64,000 bases of DNA from Acinetobacter ihumii (GTDB lineage Bacteria > Pseudomonadota > Gammaproteobacteria > Pseudomonadales > Moraxellaceae): positions 1,148,997 through 1,212,996 of the forward strand of contig NZ_LR130760.1 in assembly GCF_900625095.1 (NCBI RefSeq), read 5' to 3'. The position numbers were made by a program, and so were the translations under genes. Each line of letters opens with the position of its first letter. The stretch's first letter is position 1. Below, one piece after another: positions 37,566 through 47,474 of the stretch. The notes beneath the pieces are model-generated. The model did not search any database, had not been told where the DNA came from, and was given only the letters and a program-made list of their open reading frames with translations.

Positions 37566-39667
37566 TCTCCTTTTGTGGTCACTGGCGTAACCGTTTCAGG
37601 ATCAGCATAAATGGCAGGTGCTTCTTTTGCAGTTGGCTCTCGACTCGCCAAGGCACGACGAATCACACCTAGCGATGCAATGACCATAATAATTGCAACA
37701 ATCATAAAGAATGCACAAAGTACTGCATTAATTTGATTAGACAACACAACTGTTTGCATCTCCGCCATGGTTTTGGCTGGAGCTAACATTTCACCACGAC
37801 CAATGGCATCTGAAAAACGATTCGCTTGTGCCAAGAAACCAATTTTTGGATTTTCATGAAAAATCTTTTGCCAACCTGCCGTCATACAGGTAATCAGTAA
37901 GAAAATAGTCGGCACAATGGTGACCCACACATATTTTTCTTTCTTCATCTTAAACAGAATGACTGTACCTAAAATCAATGCCATCGCTGCCAGCATTTGG
38001 TTACCAATACCAAATAGCGGCCATAAGGAGTTAATCCCACCCAAAGGATCAACCACCCCTTGATAAACAAAGAATCCCCAGCCACCTACTGCAACCGCCG
38101 TACCAATCACATTTCCAATAAATGAACCTGATTTTTTAATCGCTGGAATCACGATACCGACTGTATCCTGCACCATAAAACGACAAGCACGTGTTCCTGC
38201 ATCAACCGCAGTTAAAATGAATAGGGCTTCAAAAAGAATCGCAAAGTGATACCAAAATGCCATCATTGAACGGTTATTAAAAATTTCCGAAATGATATGT
38301 GCCATACCAATCGCAAAGGTTGGTGCACCACCTGTACGTGACAAGATTGTAGTCTCACCCACTTCCTGCGCCAACAAAGTTAGCATTTCAGGCGTCACTA
38401 CAAAACCGATATTACGTACAGCTTCAGCAGCACTTTCTACCGTTGTACCGAGTACAGCAGCTGGCGCATTAATGGCAAAATACACACCCGGATCAAGCAC
38501 TGTCGCACAGATCATGGCCATAATCGCCACGAATGATTCCATCAACATGCCACCATAACCGATGACACGAATATCTTTTTCATTATCAATCAGTTTCGGT
38601 GTAGTACCACTGGAAACTAATGCATGGAAACCAGAAATTGCACCACAGGCAATGGTAATAAACAGAAACGGAAACATGCTGCCAGCGAATACAGGCCCCG
38701 TACCATCGACAAAATGAGTCACTGCTGGCATTTTGAGTTCTGGTAAAGCAACCATAATTCCAATGGCTAAACCTGCAATCACCCCAATTTTAAGGAATGT
38801 TGATAAATAGTCACGAGGTGCAAGCAGGAGCCAGACTGGCAAAACAGACGCAATAAAGCCATAAATGATGAGACACCAAGTCAGTTGTGTTCCGGTCAGG
38901 GTAAAAAATGGTCCCCAATATGGATCAGCAGCGATATGTCCACCATAGACAATGGCCAGCATCATCAATACGAAACCAATAATTGAAACTTCAGCAATTT
39001 TTCCGGGACGTAGATAGCGCATATATACGCCCATAAACAATGCAATCGGTATCGTAGCGGCGATACTAAATACACCCCATGGACTATGCGCAAGTGCTTT
39101 AACCACCACCAGTGCCAATACTGCCAAAATAATGATCATGACACCCAATGCACCCAGCATGACCACCACACCGGCAAAGGAACCGAGCTCCTGTTTTGCC
39201 ATTTCACCCAGTGATTTACCATCACGGCGTGTTGAGATAAACAAAACTAAAAAGTCCTGAACAGCACCAGCAATTACCACGCCGACCAAGAGCCAAATGG
39301 TACCGGGCAAATAACCCATTTGAGCAGCCAAAATAGGCCCGACCAGCGGTCCTGCTCCAGCAATCGCAGCAAAGTGATGTCCAAATAAAACGTATTTATT
39401 GGTTGGTACATAGTCCAGACCATCAGCCAGACGATGTGCTGGGGTTAATCGTCTGGCGTTGAGTTCGAAAACTCGTGTTGCAATAAATAAACTATAAAAC
39501 CGATATGCAATGCTATAAACACAGATTGCAGCCAAAACCATCCATACTGCATTGACGTGTTCCCCACGACTTACGGCCAATATCCCGAAAGATATTGCAC
39601 CTACAATCGCGACGAGACTCCAGAGTAACTTTGAGGGAAGTGTCGATTTCCTTTGAATTGTTTCCAT
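37562..39667 (-). CDS. cstA: Carbon starvation protein A, peptide/pyruvate transporter
   Basis: A 701-residue inner-membrane carrier with many transmembrane helices. Conserved CstA blocks are visible: FGHHFAAIAGAGPLVGPILAAQMGYLPG (about 94-121), the FLVLFISTRRDGKSLGEMAKQELG segment and the SGTTPKLI motif. CstA/BtsT proteins take up pyruvate and possibly peptides when carbon is scarce. The gene is first in a two-gene operon with the overlapping ybdD-like gene. The usual enterobacterial CstA length is also about 701. Confidence 0.94.
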   Translation of the reverse strand: METIQRKSTLPSKLLWSLVAIVGAISFGILAVSRGEHVNAVWMVLAAICVYSIAYRFYSLFIATRVFELNARRLTPAHRLADGLDYVPTNKYVLFGHHFAAIAGAGPLVGPILAAQMGYLPGTIWLLVGVVIAGAVQDFLVLFISTRRDGKSLGEMAKQELGSFAGVVVMLGALGVMIIILAVLALVVVKALAHSPWGVFSIAATIPIALFMGVYMRYLRPGKIAEVSIIGFVLMMLAIVYGGHIAADPYWGPFFTLTGTQLTWCLIIYGFIASVLPVWLLLAPRDYLSTFLKIGVIAGLAIGIMVALPELKMPAVTHFVDGTGPVFAGSMFPFLFITIACGAISGFHALVSSGTTPKLIDNEKDIRVIGYGGMLMESFVAIMAMICATVLDPGVYFAINAPAAVLGTTVESAAEAVRNIGFVVTPEMLTLLAQEVGETTILSRTGGAPTFAIGMAHIISEIFNNRSMMAFWYHFAILFEALFILTAVDAGTRACRFMVQDTVGIVIPAIKKSGSFIGNVIGTAVAVGGWGFFVYQGVVDPLGGINSLWPLFGIGNQMLAAMALILGTVILFKMKKEKYVWVTIVPTIFLLITCMTAGWQKIFHENPKIGFLAQANRFSDAIGRGEMLAPAKTMAEMQTVVLSNQINAVLCAFFMIVAIIMVIASLGVIRRALASREPTAKEAPAIYADPETVTPVTTKGE

Positions 39668-39780
39668 TCATGACCTCATTATTTATGAATAACCGCCCTA
39701 AAATATAGATCCATCTATTGTGTGTAATTTCCTACGGTGAATTTACTCCTCATCTTGTTATTTTCATCTAATACTTTGGC

Positions 39781-39811
39781 ATAAAAAAAGGGATGATTGT
39801 GATCATCCCTT
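39781..39811 (-). terminator. efp terminator
   Basis: The stem AAGGGATGAT/ATCATCCCTT with a 4-base loop (39788-39811) is followed by seven Ts on the minus strand. Confidence 0.88.
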
Positions 39812-39835
39812 GCATGATAGTCTATTTTAAAACCA

Positions 39836-40405
39836 TTATGCACGTTCTAAATATTCGCCTGTACGAGTATCTACGCGAACACTTTCTTCTTGTTGAACAA
39901 ACAATGGAACACGTACAACTGCACCTGTTTCAAGTTTTGCAGGCTTACCGCCACCACCTGAAGTATCACCACGAACACCCGGATCAGTTTCAACAATTTT
40001 TAATACCACAAAGTTTGGTGCGCTGACATTTAAAGGAACGCCATTAAACAACATAATGGTACATTTCTCATTTGAGTCATCTTTTAACCATTTGGCTGCA
40101 TCACCCATTGCCACTTTATCAGCTGCAATTTGTTCAAAAGATACAGGATCCATGAAGTTCCAAAGCTCACCATCGTTATACAGATAGTCCATTTCGACTT
40201 CTACGATGTCAGCTGCTTCTAGTGAATCACCAGATTTAAATGTTTTTTCTAAAACTTTACCTGTTTTTAGGTTACGAAGTTTCACACGGTTAAATGCTTG
40301 GCCCTTACCCGGCTTAACATACTCGTTTTCCATGATTGAACATGGGTTACCATCAAGCATGACTTTAAGACCTTGCTTGAATTCATTTGTAGAATAACTA
40401 GCCAT
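39836..40405 (-). CDS. efp: Elongation factor P
   Basis: A 189-residue EF-P that relieves ribosome stalling at polyproline. The loop KPGKGQAF carries K34, the lysine that EpmA beta-lysylates after EpmB converts lysine to beta-lysine. The presence of epmB next door shows that this is the lysylated type rather than the rhamnosylated type, which has Arg here. I use the ATG at 40405 ([10 protein letters not shown]); a TTG three codons upstream is in frame. A GGAG lies about 10 bases before it. Confidence 0.96.
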   Translation of the reverse strand: MASYSTNEFKQGLKVMLDGNPCSIMENEYVKPGKGQAFNRVKLRNLKTGKVLEKTFKSGDSLEAADIVEVEMDYLYNDGELWNFMDPVSFEQIAADKVAMGDAAKWLKDDSNEKCTIMLFNGVPLNVSAPNFVVLKIVETDPGVRGDTSGGGGKPAKLETGAVVRVPLFVQQEESVRVDTRTGEYLERA

Positions 40406-40441
40406 GACTGGCAAACTCCAAACTTACTAACTTAAATGTAT

Positions 40442-40460
40442 TAATGCTAGACTAGCATTA
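40442..40460. promoter_or_regulatory. Perfect 19-bp palindrome in the efp/epmB divergent spacer
   Basis: TAATGCTAG-A-CTAGCATTA lies 37 bases before the efp start and 16 before the epmB start. It may be an operator shared by both promoters or a leader hairpin of epmB. Confidence 0.45.
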
Positions 40461-40475
40461 TTTTTTCCGTGTCGC

Positions 40476-41492
40476 ATGATAAACTATTTGTATCAAGAGC
40501 AAAACTGGCAAAAGCAACTCAATGATCTCATCACAGATCCTTTAGAGTTATTAAATATTTTGCAACTCTCTCCAGATCAGCTCTTATCTGGGGCAATTCT
40601 TGCGTCAAATGAGTTTAAATTGCGGGTTCCACGTGCTTTTGTTGACAAAATGCAAAAGGGAAATCCGGCTGACCCACTACTCTTACAAATTTTACCTCAT
40701 CATTTAGAATTAGAAGAATATCCAGAGTTTGTGACTGATCCGCTTGCAGAAGAAGATGCCAATCAATTACCGGGCGTTTTACATAAGTATCATTCCAGAT
40801 TTTTACTTACACTTACAGGCGCGTGTGCGGTTCATTGTCGATATTGTTTCCGTCGACATTTCCCTTATCAGGAAAATTTACCTAAAAATGAAGATTGGTT
40901 AAACATTCAAAATTATATTGAGTCACATCCTGCCATCGAGGAAGTCATTTTAAGTGGCGGTGATCCCCTGACCTTGAGCAATCGTAAATTAAAAATCTGG
41001 TTAGAACGAATCGAATCTCTTGCTCAAATTAAAATTTTGAGAATTCATTCACGAGTTCCGATTGTTATCCCCAACCGTGTCGATGATGAGCTGATTTCTT
41101 TATTAAAAAACAGTAGGCTACGCATAGTAGTAGTGGTACACTCAAACCATGCTTTAGAGCTGGATGACTACACCTGTAGTAAGCTGGCAGCATTATCATT
41201 TGAACGTATTACTGTGTTAAATCAGGCAGTTTTACTGAAGGGTGTGAATGATGACGCAGAAACGTTGATCAATTTAAGTCATCGTTTGTTTGAAGCACGA
41301 GTATTGCCTTATTACTTACATGTTTTAGATAAAGTAAAAGGTGCCCAACATTTTGATGTTGAGACATCAAAAGTTGATCATATATATCAGGAAGTCTTAG
41401 CGAGTTTATCAGGATATCTGGTGCCTAAGCTGGTTAGGGAAATCGCGGGCGAGAAAAATAAAACACCACTGTTTGGGGTTTCAACATTTTGA
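40476..41492 (+). CDS. epmB: EF-P beta-lysylation protein, lysine 2,3-aminomutase
   Basis: A 338-residue radical-SAM enzyme that turns (S)-lysine into (R)-beta-lysine for attachment to EF-P. The radical-SAM cysteines are C117, C121 and C124 (CAVHCRYCF). The EVILSGGDPLTLSN block and a PLP-binding region follow. It lacks the C-terminal zinc-binding extension of clostridial KamA, as EpmB proteins do. It diverges from efp and is followed after 15 bases by the PilZ-like gene, so the three downstream genes look co-transcribed. Confidence 0.94.
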   Translation: MINYLYQEQNWQKQLNDLITDPLELLNILQLSPDQLLSGAILASNEFKLRVPRAFVDKMQKGNPADPLLLQILPHHLELEEYPEFVTDPLAEEDANQLPGVLHKYHSRFLLTLTGACAVHCRYCFRRHFPYQENLPKNEDWLNIQNYIESHPAIEEVILSGGDPLTLSNRKLKIWLERIESLAQIKILRIHSRVPIVIPNRVDDELISLLKNSRLRIVVVVHSNHALELDDYTCSKLAALSFERITVLNQAVLLKGVNDDAETLINLSHRLFEARVLPYYLHVLDKVKGAQHFDVETSKVDHIYQEVLASLSGYLVPKLVREIAGEKNKTPLFGVSTF

Positions 41493-41507
41493 GTTGAATA
41501 ATAAGCC

Positions 41508-43256
41508 ATGATGAATCAAACATTTACGGATATTTTCGAAGCTTCCACTATTTTAAGTCGAGATGCGTTAAGCTTTAGTGATGCCAATGTTAAAGATATT
41601 TCTGAATGGGTGTCTTCATTATCCATTATGCAACTGGGGGATACATCCAAAGCATTATTCTCGGCACTCATCGAATTATCTGAATTAAAATGTTCTGAAA
41701 CCTTGCGCTTTGATTTATTACAAACCATGCATCCAATGCTGGAGAACGTTTTAGGAAGTTTTGAAAAGCATTTTGTGAATCAAGGTTTAATTACGACTGA
41801 CCGTAATGAACATATTATTGAGCTAGCGATTCTACTGCGTAAACATTTTGCTGGTATATACATTGATATCGTTCGACGTAGTACCGAACAACTCGAACAA
41901 AATAAATTTTCTATTTTTGCGCTACATAAAAAAAAGAATTTACAAACTGCACGTATCCTTGCAATTTTTTATGCGCTAGAGCAACTAACCGAATTGTTAT
42001 ACCAAGAACATTTACTCTATAGCGAACCTATGATTGGGCAATGGTTTATTGCACATTATCTGTATGAAATCGCCTTAAAATCCAACATTCATTTTACCAA
42101 TATTAATCAGCTACAAGGCACTCAAAACCAGTTAAATAATATTACCCAAGCGTATGCTCGCTTAATTTTGCTGGATATTTTAAATACGAATCAGATTCGT
42201 CAGACAGAAATTCAGGCACTGTATCAATGCAGTTATGATTGGGCAAAATTATTACAGATTTTTCCCAAAGAAACTTCACTTTCAAAATATATCATCGACA
42301 CACAAAAGGATCAGCCACCTGTTTATAATAAACAACAAAATGAGGGTTACTCTCCTTCAATCTATGTCGTTATTCAAAGCTTACTCGATCATATTACTTC
42401 TACGTTGCATCGTAGCAATGATTATCTTTCGCAAACTGAAAAAATTTATTTAAGCCCTGCCCTAAAATTTCATGTTCAAAATATTTTAGGTACTGTGGCA
42501 GAACGTCAGCACGAACGTTATGAATATTCAGCACAACTACAAATTTGTTTTAGTTTACTCACTGCACATTTTTATTTATCCAAAGCCAAAAATTTTAGTG
42601 AAACGCTACAGCTCGATAACCACTATGCTTTACAAAACAGTTCAAGAGTAGCCTCTGGTTTAACTCAACAAGAAACATCAAGTTTGCCTAATAATCAGCG
42701 TTTAAACCGTGAAGCTAAACTCATCTATCAAACTGAAGTTTTAGATATAAGTGTCAATGGTTATCGCATCAAATGGACTGAAGAAGCACCCAAAAATTTA
42801 AGAACGGGTGAGTTCATTTTAGTGAAAGAAAATACGCATAACCAGTGGCGTGGTGGTGTAATTCGCTGGATTAAACAGTCCAGTGAAAAAAGTCTGGAAA
42901 TTGGTCTGGAAATTTTGGCGCAAGAAATTTTCCCATGCGCTGTACGGGTACAAGCAGATCAACATAGTCATAATTATCACCCTGCCCTGTTAATGCAAAG
43001 TCAAAATCTGGATCAAGTCAAAAACAGTCTAATTTTACCGGGTTCGCAGATTTTTAGAGAACAACAAGGTGTTCATCTTAGACTGGATAAAGAGGAATTT
43101 AAGCTGTATTTACTCAAAGCCCAGCTGATTACTCAAAGTTTTATACAGTTTGATTTCGAGTTCTTAGATGATCGGCAACAAAATATTCTGAAAAACTTTA
43201 TGTTTAAGCAGACAAAAGATTTAAATAACCAAGATGTATGGGAAGCTTTAAAATGA
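41508..43256 (+). CDS. Large unknown protein with a C-terminal PilZ-like domain
   Basis: A 582-residue cytoplasmic protein. The first 370 residues are alpha-helical with no family I recognise. Around 400-480 there is a PilZ-like beta domain with the signature DISVNG at about 412-417 (the [D/N]xSxxG motif). The RxxxR half of the c-di-GMP site is not clearly present (RLNRE instead). The stop overlaps the start of the FimX-like gene (ATGA), indicating coupled translation and a joint role, probably in c-di-GMP-linked type IV pilus or surface control. Function is inferred from context only. Confidence 0.65.
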   Translation: MMNQTFTDIFEASTILSRDALSFSDANVKDISEWVSSLSIMQLGDTSKALFSALIELSELKCSETLRFDLLQTMHPMLENVLGSFEKHFVNQGLITTDRNEHIIELAILLRKHFAGIYIDIVRRSTEQLEQNKFSIFALHKKKNLQTARILAIFYALEQLTELLYQEHLLYSEPMIGQWFIAHYLYEIALKSNIHFTNINQLQGTQNQLNNITQAYARLILLDILNTNQIRQTEIQALYQCSYDWAKLLQIFPKETSLSKYIIDTQKDQPPVYNKQQNEGYSPSIYVVIQSLLDHITSTLHRSNDYLSQTEKIYLSPALKFHVQNILGTVAERQHERYEYSAQLQICFSLLTAHFYLSKAKNFSETLQLDNHYALQNSSRVASGLTQQETSSLPNNQRLNREAKLIYQTEVLDISVNGYRIKWTEEAPKNLRTGEFILVKENTHNQWRGGVIRWIKQSSEKSLEIGLEILAQEIFPCAVRVQADQHSHNYHPALLMQSQNLDQVKNSLILPGSQIFREQQGVHLRLDKEEFKLYLLKAQLITQSFIQFDFEFLDDRQQNILKNFMFKQTKDLNNQDVWEALK

Positions 43257-45385
43257 GAAACTCGTTACTTTCTAAAAAGTTAAAATTAACGAAGACGCGC
43301 TTACTCATTATTGATGATAATCAGCTTCGTTATAATCAAATCATTGAAATTTTTACCTCTAAAAATCATCAGGTTCAAGCAACCTTACTTGATGATCTAA
43401 AAAGTTTTGAGAAACAATTAAATACAGGTTGGGATATCGTTATTTTTGGTCGTGCTTATGACTTAAAGTTTGAACAAGTGATTTCACTTATTCAGGCATC
43501 TTCACAACCTCAATTACCTGTTTTACTTCTAACGCCTGAAAACTATCATTTATCTGAATATACCAGTTATATTCATAAAGGCATTTATGATCTGATTGAT
43601 CTAAAAAATCCTGAAAATGTCTATATTTCGCTCATTAGAACATTGTCCTATAGTCGCTTACAACAAAATGAGCAACGCCTTGCAGACGAACTCGATCATA
43701 TTCATTTACATGTGCAATCACAGGTACAAGAAAGTAATAAAGCTGTTGCGATTATTCAGGAAGGTATTCATATACAAGCCAATCCAGAATATCTTGAACT
43801 GTTTAAAATTAACAACGAACAGGATTTAATTGGTTTACCCATTCTGGATATTTTACAACCCACAGATTTAAATACCTTCAAGCAAAAATTTAAACGTGTT
43901 TCTCAACATATTTTTGATCAATCAAAATTTGATATTGTCTCTAAAAACACATCCATTGATGTGAAAAATCCGCTTAAAATCGAATTTTTACCTTCCGATC
44001 AAGAAGATGCCATACAACTGGTGATCGATTGCGATGTGTCCACTGTCGCACCGACGTTTTCAGAAACAGGCTTAAAAGCTGTTGAATTAGAAAGACGCTC
44101 TTCTTTAAACAATGTATATCATTCAGTGAGTCGTCAATTGAGCAAACAACCGGCAGAAGCAAATGCCTTAGTTGTGATTAGTTTATCCCATTGTCCAGAT
44201 GAAGTATTTAAACAACATTTAAGTACAATAAAAGATTATTTTTTAAATATTCATGATTTTATTAAAGAACAAGTGAATAGTTCCGTTTATAAATTAAATG
44301 CGGCTGTTTATATTTGTCTATTTCAAGCCGAATCTGAGCAAGTCCTTCAATCACAGTTGATGAGTTTAAAATCTTTAGAAAAGCCACAACTGTTAGGCGT
44401 TGGAAAATTGACTTTTTCTTTAAATCTTCGCTTAGGTTATCTCACGCTGCCAGAGCCATCATTAAAAGATGAAAAAACTTTTGAATCTTTAATGGAACAG
44501 GCTTTTAGTCAAAGTTTGCCGACCATCATCCAGAATATTTCTCAACAAGATTTAGGTGAACTCAGTAAAACTCAACCTGAAGTAAAACTGGATAAAATTA
44601 ACTTAGATACCTCGAGTATTCCGAAAGCTCAACAATCCATTTTGCAGGTTTTGCAGCAAAAATTGGATGTAGGCGATATTCATTTAAAATACCAGCAACT
44701 TTATGATAAACAAGACACCAACCTTTATATCTATGAAGTGACCAGTGGATTTATTTACGACAATACTTGGCAGAATGTTCATCATCTTCCTGATTTACGA
44801 GAAAATGCCGAGCTTTCAATCAAGGTAGACCGCTGGATCTTGGTGGAAGCATGTAAACAATTACATAATTTCCTTATTCAATATCCAAACGCCAAACTTA
44901 TTATTAATTTAAATCGTCATGTTTTATTAAATGACCAACAACTACCCGATTTAATCTCCAAGCTTCTAACCATTGTAGGTAGTCGAAATAAATCGCCACT
45001 TATCCTGCAATTTTCTGAAGAATCAATTAGTCTAAATTTAAATGTGGCGCAACAACAAATTGCAAGATTAAAACAGCTTGATGCGGAAATTTCGGTACGC
45101 GATTTTGGGCTTTCCATGTATAGCGAATCAATTCTAAGTCAGATCGATTTAAACTATATCAGCTTGAATGAAAAGCTCTGTAAGATGTTAAGTTCTGATC
45201 GTGAGTTGTCGCAACTTCAAGAAAAGGTTGAACATTTTCACACAGTCAAACCTGTAGAAATATTAGTCAAAGATTTAAATGATATGACGATGTTTGCAAA
45301 TGCATGGAACATTGAGGCTCGATATTTGCAAGGTGATTATTTTCAGAAAAAACTGGATCAATTAACTGATGTGCAAGATCAATAA
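43253..45385 (+). CDS. FimX-like degenerate receiver/PAS/GGDEF/EAL protein
   Basis: A 710-residue protein from the ATG at 43253. An N-terminal receiver-like domain has IDDN but lacks the phospho-acceptor Asp (WDIVIFGRAYDL). A PAS-like region (about 155-255) and a GGDEF-like region with no GGDEF motif follow. The C-terminal EAL domain has its signature replaced by EVT at 495-497 (YEVTSGF). Loss of both catalytic motifs resembles P. aeruginosa FimX, a c-di-GMP-binding effector of type IV pilus assembly and twitching. It should be a sensor, not an enzyme. Confidence 0.78.
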   Translation: MRNSLLSKKLKLTKTRLLIIDDNQLRYNQIIEIFTSKNHQVQATLLDDLKSFEKQLNTGWDIVIFGRAYDLKFEQVISLIQASSQPQLPVLLLTPENYHLSEYTSYIHKGIYDLIDLKNPENVYISLIRTLSYSRLQQNEQRLADELDHIHLHVQSQVQESNKAVAIIQEGIHIQANPEYLELFKINNEQDLIGLPILDILQPTDLNTFKQKFKRVSQHIFDQSKFDIVSKNTSIDVKNPLKIEFLPSDQEDAIQLVIDCDVSTVAPTFSETGLKAVELERRSSLNNVYHSVSRQLSKQPAEANALVVISLSHCPDEVFKQHLSTIKDYFLNIHDFIKEQVNSSVYKLNAAVYICLFQAESEQVLQSQLMSLKSLEKPQLLGVGKLTFSLNLRLGYLTLPEPSLKDEKTFESLMEQAFSQSLPTIIQNISQQDLGELSKTQPEVKLDKINLDTSSIPKAQQSILQVLQQKLDVGDIHLKYQQLYDKQDTNLYIYEVTSGFIYDNTWQNVHHLPDLRENAELSIKVDRWILVEACKQLHNFLIQYPNAKLIINLNRHVLLNDQQLPDLISKLLTIVGSRNKSPLILQFSEESISLNLNVAQQQIARLKQLDAEISVRDFGLSMYSESILSQIDLNYISLNEKLCKMLSSDRELSQLQEKVEHFHTVKPVEILVKDLNDMTMFANAWNIEARYLQGDYFQKKLDQLTDVQDQ

Positions 45386-45441
45386 GATTTAAACCAGTCG
45401 ACGGTTTAAACCGTTGAGCTTTTATTATTATTTGAAAATAC

Positions 45442-45473
45442 AAAAAAAGAACCGCAGGTGCGGTTCTTTTTTT
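45442..45473. terminator. Bidirectional terminator between FimX-like gene and carO
   Basis: A perfect 14-bp stem including A/T flanks (GAACCGC/GCGGTTC core, loop AGGT) with T runs on both strands. Confidence 0.92.
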
Positions 45474-45494
45474 GTATGATTATTAACTGTTAAA

Positions 45495-46247
45495 TTACCA
45501 GTAGAAGTTAAGACCCACTTTACCTACAGGTAACCATTCATACTTGTTATCATTACGGATTTTATCTTCTTCTCTATCTACTGCTTCTTGAGCACCAGTC
45601 GTATTACCTGTTACTGGAGCAAGATTATATTGAGTTAATTCAACTTTTGGATTACCCGTATAGTATGCACCTACTTCTGCAAACACACCCCAGTTTTTAT
45701 TAAATTTCGGTGCAAAACCGAAACCAACATAAGGAGAAATGTTGTTTTCATAGCTCATCTTACCACGAACGCCACCTTCTTGACCTGGTACAAGTTGCTG
45801 ATAATTTTTGTTATCAATCGATAACGTATCACCATCACCAATACGTTTAGCAAGATCATAATCATTGTCTAAATAAGCTGCACCTGCCGCGACATAGAGA
45901 CCTTGAGCCCATGGATTGGCACTTGCACCCCAAGGACGGATTTCAGCATTCAAATAGATATTGTTGTTGTCCATATCAAGATCGTATTTTGTACCATTTA
46001 CAGATACATCATCAGTCCAAGAAATGTCACCACCATTATAACCTAGAGCTAAACCTACATATGGGTTAGCCTGCCATAAGAATGCACCACCATAACCTGT
46101 GGTACCGACTTCAGCACGAACACCTACTGGTAGAAGTTGTTTTTGATCGAATTGGTAATGATCCTGAACAACAGCATCATCCGCCATTACTGTTCCCGCA
46201 ACAGCAGCTAAAGCACCAGCAACTGCAATAAGTTTTAACATTTTCAT
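45495..46247 (-). CDS. carO: CarO-type outer-membrane channel
   Basis: A 250-residue outer-membrane beta-barrel with a signal peptide cleaved near residue 22 (TVMA/DDAVV). The sequence GVRAEVGTTGYGGAFLWQANPYVGLALGYNGGD and the C-terminal PVGKVGLNFYW (terminal aromatic for outer-membrane insertion) closely match Acinetobacter CarO. CarO is linked to uptake of basic amino acids, and its loss is associated with carbapenem resistance. The coding region appears intact. The gene is monocistronic, with a 294-base spacer to dapD. Confidence 0.92.
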   Translation of the reverse strand: MKMLKLIAVAGALAAVAGTVMADDAVVQDHYQFDQKQLLPVGVRAEVGTTGYGGAFLWQANPYVGLALGYNGGDISWTDDVSVNGTKYDLDMDNNNIYLNAEIRPWGASANPWAQGLYVAAGAAYLDNDYDLAKRIGDGDTLSIDNKNYQQLVPGQEGGVRGKMSYENNISPYVGFGFAPKFNKNWGVFAEVGAYYTGNPKVELTQYNLAPVTGNTTGAQEAVDREEDKIRNDNKYEWLPVGKVGLNFYW

Positions 46248-46541
46248 TGATTTCTCTCCTCAAAAAGACTTTCTTTGCATCTAAATAAATTGTTATTGCG
46301 TAGGGCTATCTTATGAGAAACATAAAAAAGGTTTTATAAGAGAATTGATCATTTTCTGTTAACTTTTGATACAAATAAGTTTGGTTATTGTTTTTAAAGA
46401 CATTTGTTGTAATTGCAATTAACAATTATCTGGTTAAAACTTAATCTTTTTATTTCTAAATAATGCAGCCGAAAATTTATTTCACAAGATTATTCATCAG
46501 AATTCGTGTAAAATTGTTCAAATTTTTTTGGAAGGAAGAAC

Positions 46542-47363
46542 ATGTCTCAGCTTTCTACAATCATCGAGCAAGCCTTTGAAGATCGTGCAAATTATAGTGC
46601 AGCGGAATGCCCAACTGAAATTCGTGATGCCGTAGAACAAGCCATTGCAGGCTTAGACAATGGTACTTTACGTGTTGCTGAAAAAATTGATAGCGCATGG
46701 GTTGTGCATCAATGGCTTAAAAAAGCAGTGCTCTTGTCTTTCAAATTGAACGATAACAAACCGATTGAATCTTGTGACTTACGTTTTTATGACAAAGTTG
46801 CAACCAAGCATGCGGATTGGACTGAAGAACAGTTTAAAGCTGCGGGAGTTCGTGTTGTACCTCCAGCAGTAGCACGTCGTGGTAGTTTTCAGGCAAAAAA
46901 TGTCGTGCTAATGCCTTCTTATGTCAATATTGGTGCATATGTAGATGAAGGCACGATGGTCGATACATGGGCAACGGTTGGTTCATGTGCGCAAATTGGT
47001 AAAAATGTTCATTTGTCTGGCGGTGTAGGTATTGGTGGTGTATTAGAGCCTTTACAAGCAAATCCAACAATTATTGAAGATAACTGCTTTATCGGTGCAC
47101 GTTCTGAAATCGTGGAAGGCGTGATCGTTGAAGAAGGTTCTGTCATTTCTATGGGCGTTTATATTGGTCAATCGACTCGTATTTATGACCGTGAAACTGG
47201 CGAAATCCACTATGGCCGCGTACCAGCAGGTTCTGTCGTTGTACCGGGTAACCTACCATCAAAAGATGGTACATATAGCTTATATGCTGCAATTATCGTG
47301 AAGAAGGTTGATGCACAAACTCGTGCAAAAACAAGCTTAAACGATTTGTTACGCGCTGATTAA
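46542..47363 (+). CDS. dapD: Tetrahydrodipicolinate N-succinyltransferase
   Basis: A 273-residue enzyme of the succinylase branch of lysine and diaminopimelate synthesis. The left-handed beta-helix hexapeptide repeats run from about 110 to 220 ([40 protein letters not shown]). A GGAAGGAAG-like ribosome site (TGGAAGGAAG) precedes the ATG. It supplies meso-diaminopimelate for peptidoglycan. The length is standard. Confidence 0.96.
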   Translation: MSQLSTIIEQAFEDRANYSAAECPTEIRDAVEQAIAGLDNGTLRVAEKIDSAWVVHQWLKKAVLLSFKLNDNKPIESCDLRFYDKVATKHADWTEEQFKAAGVRVVPPAVARRGSFQAKNVVLMPSYVNIGAYVDEGTMVDTWATVGSCAQIGKNVHLSGGVGIGGVLEPLQANPTIIEDNCFIGARSEIVEGVIVEEGSVISMGVYIGQSTRIYDRETGEIHYGRVPAGSVVVPGNLPSKDGTYSLYAAIIVKKVDAQTRAKTSLNDLLRAD

Positions 47364-47474
47364 TTCGATTTATTTTAAGAACTTAATCGTTCTTTGGAGC
47401 TTAAAACGCTCCTCGTCTCTAAGTTCAAATCTGATCGTAGAGATTTTTGTTTTCTAAGGTGTGGTATTTCTGCA

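Noticed and set aside
39793..40026. 77-codon plus-strand frame opposite efp
   Set aside because: It covers the efp 3' end and its terminator; efp is certain.
47364..47474. Possible preQ1 riboswitch before queE
   Set aside because: I see no preQ1-type loop or A-rich tail, and the leader is short.
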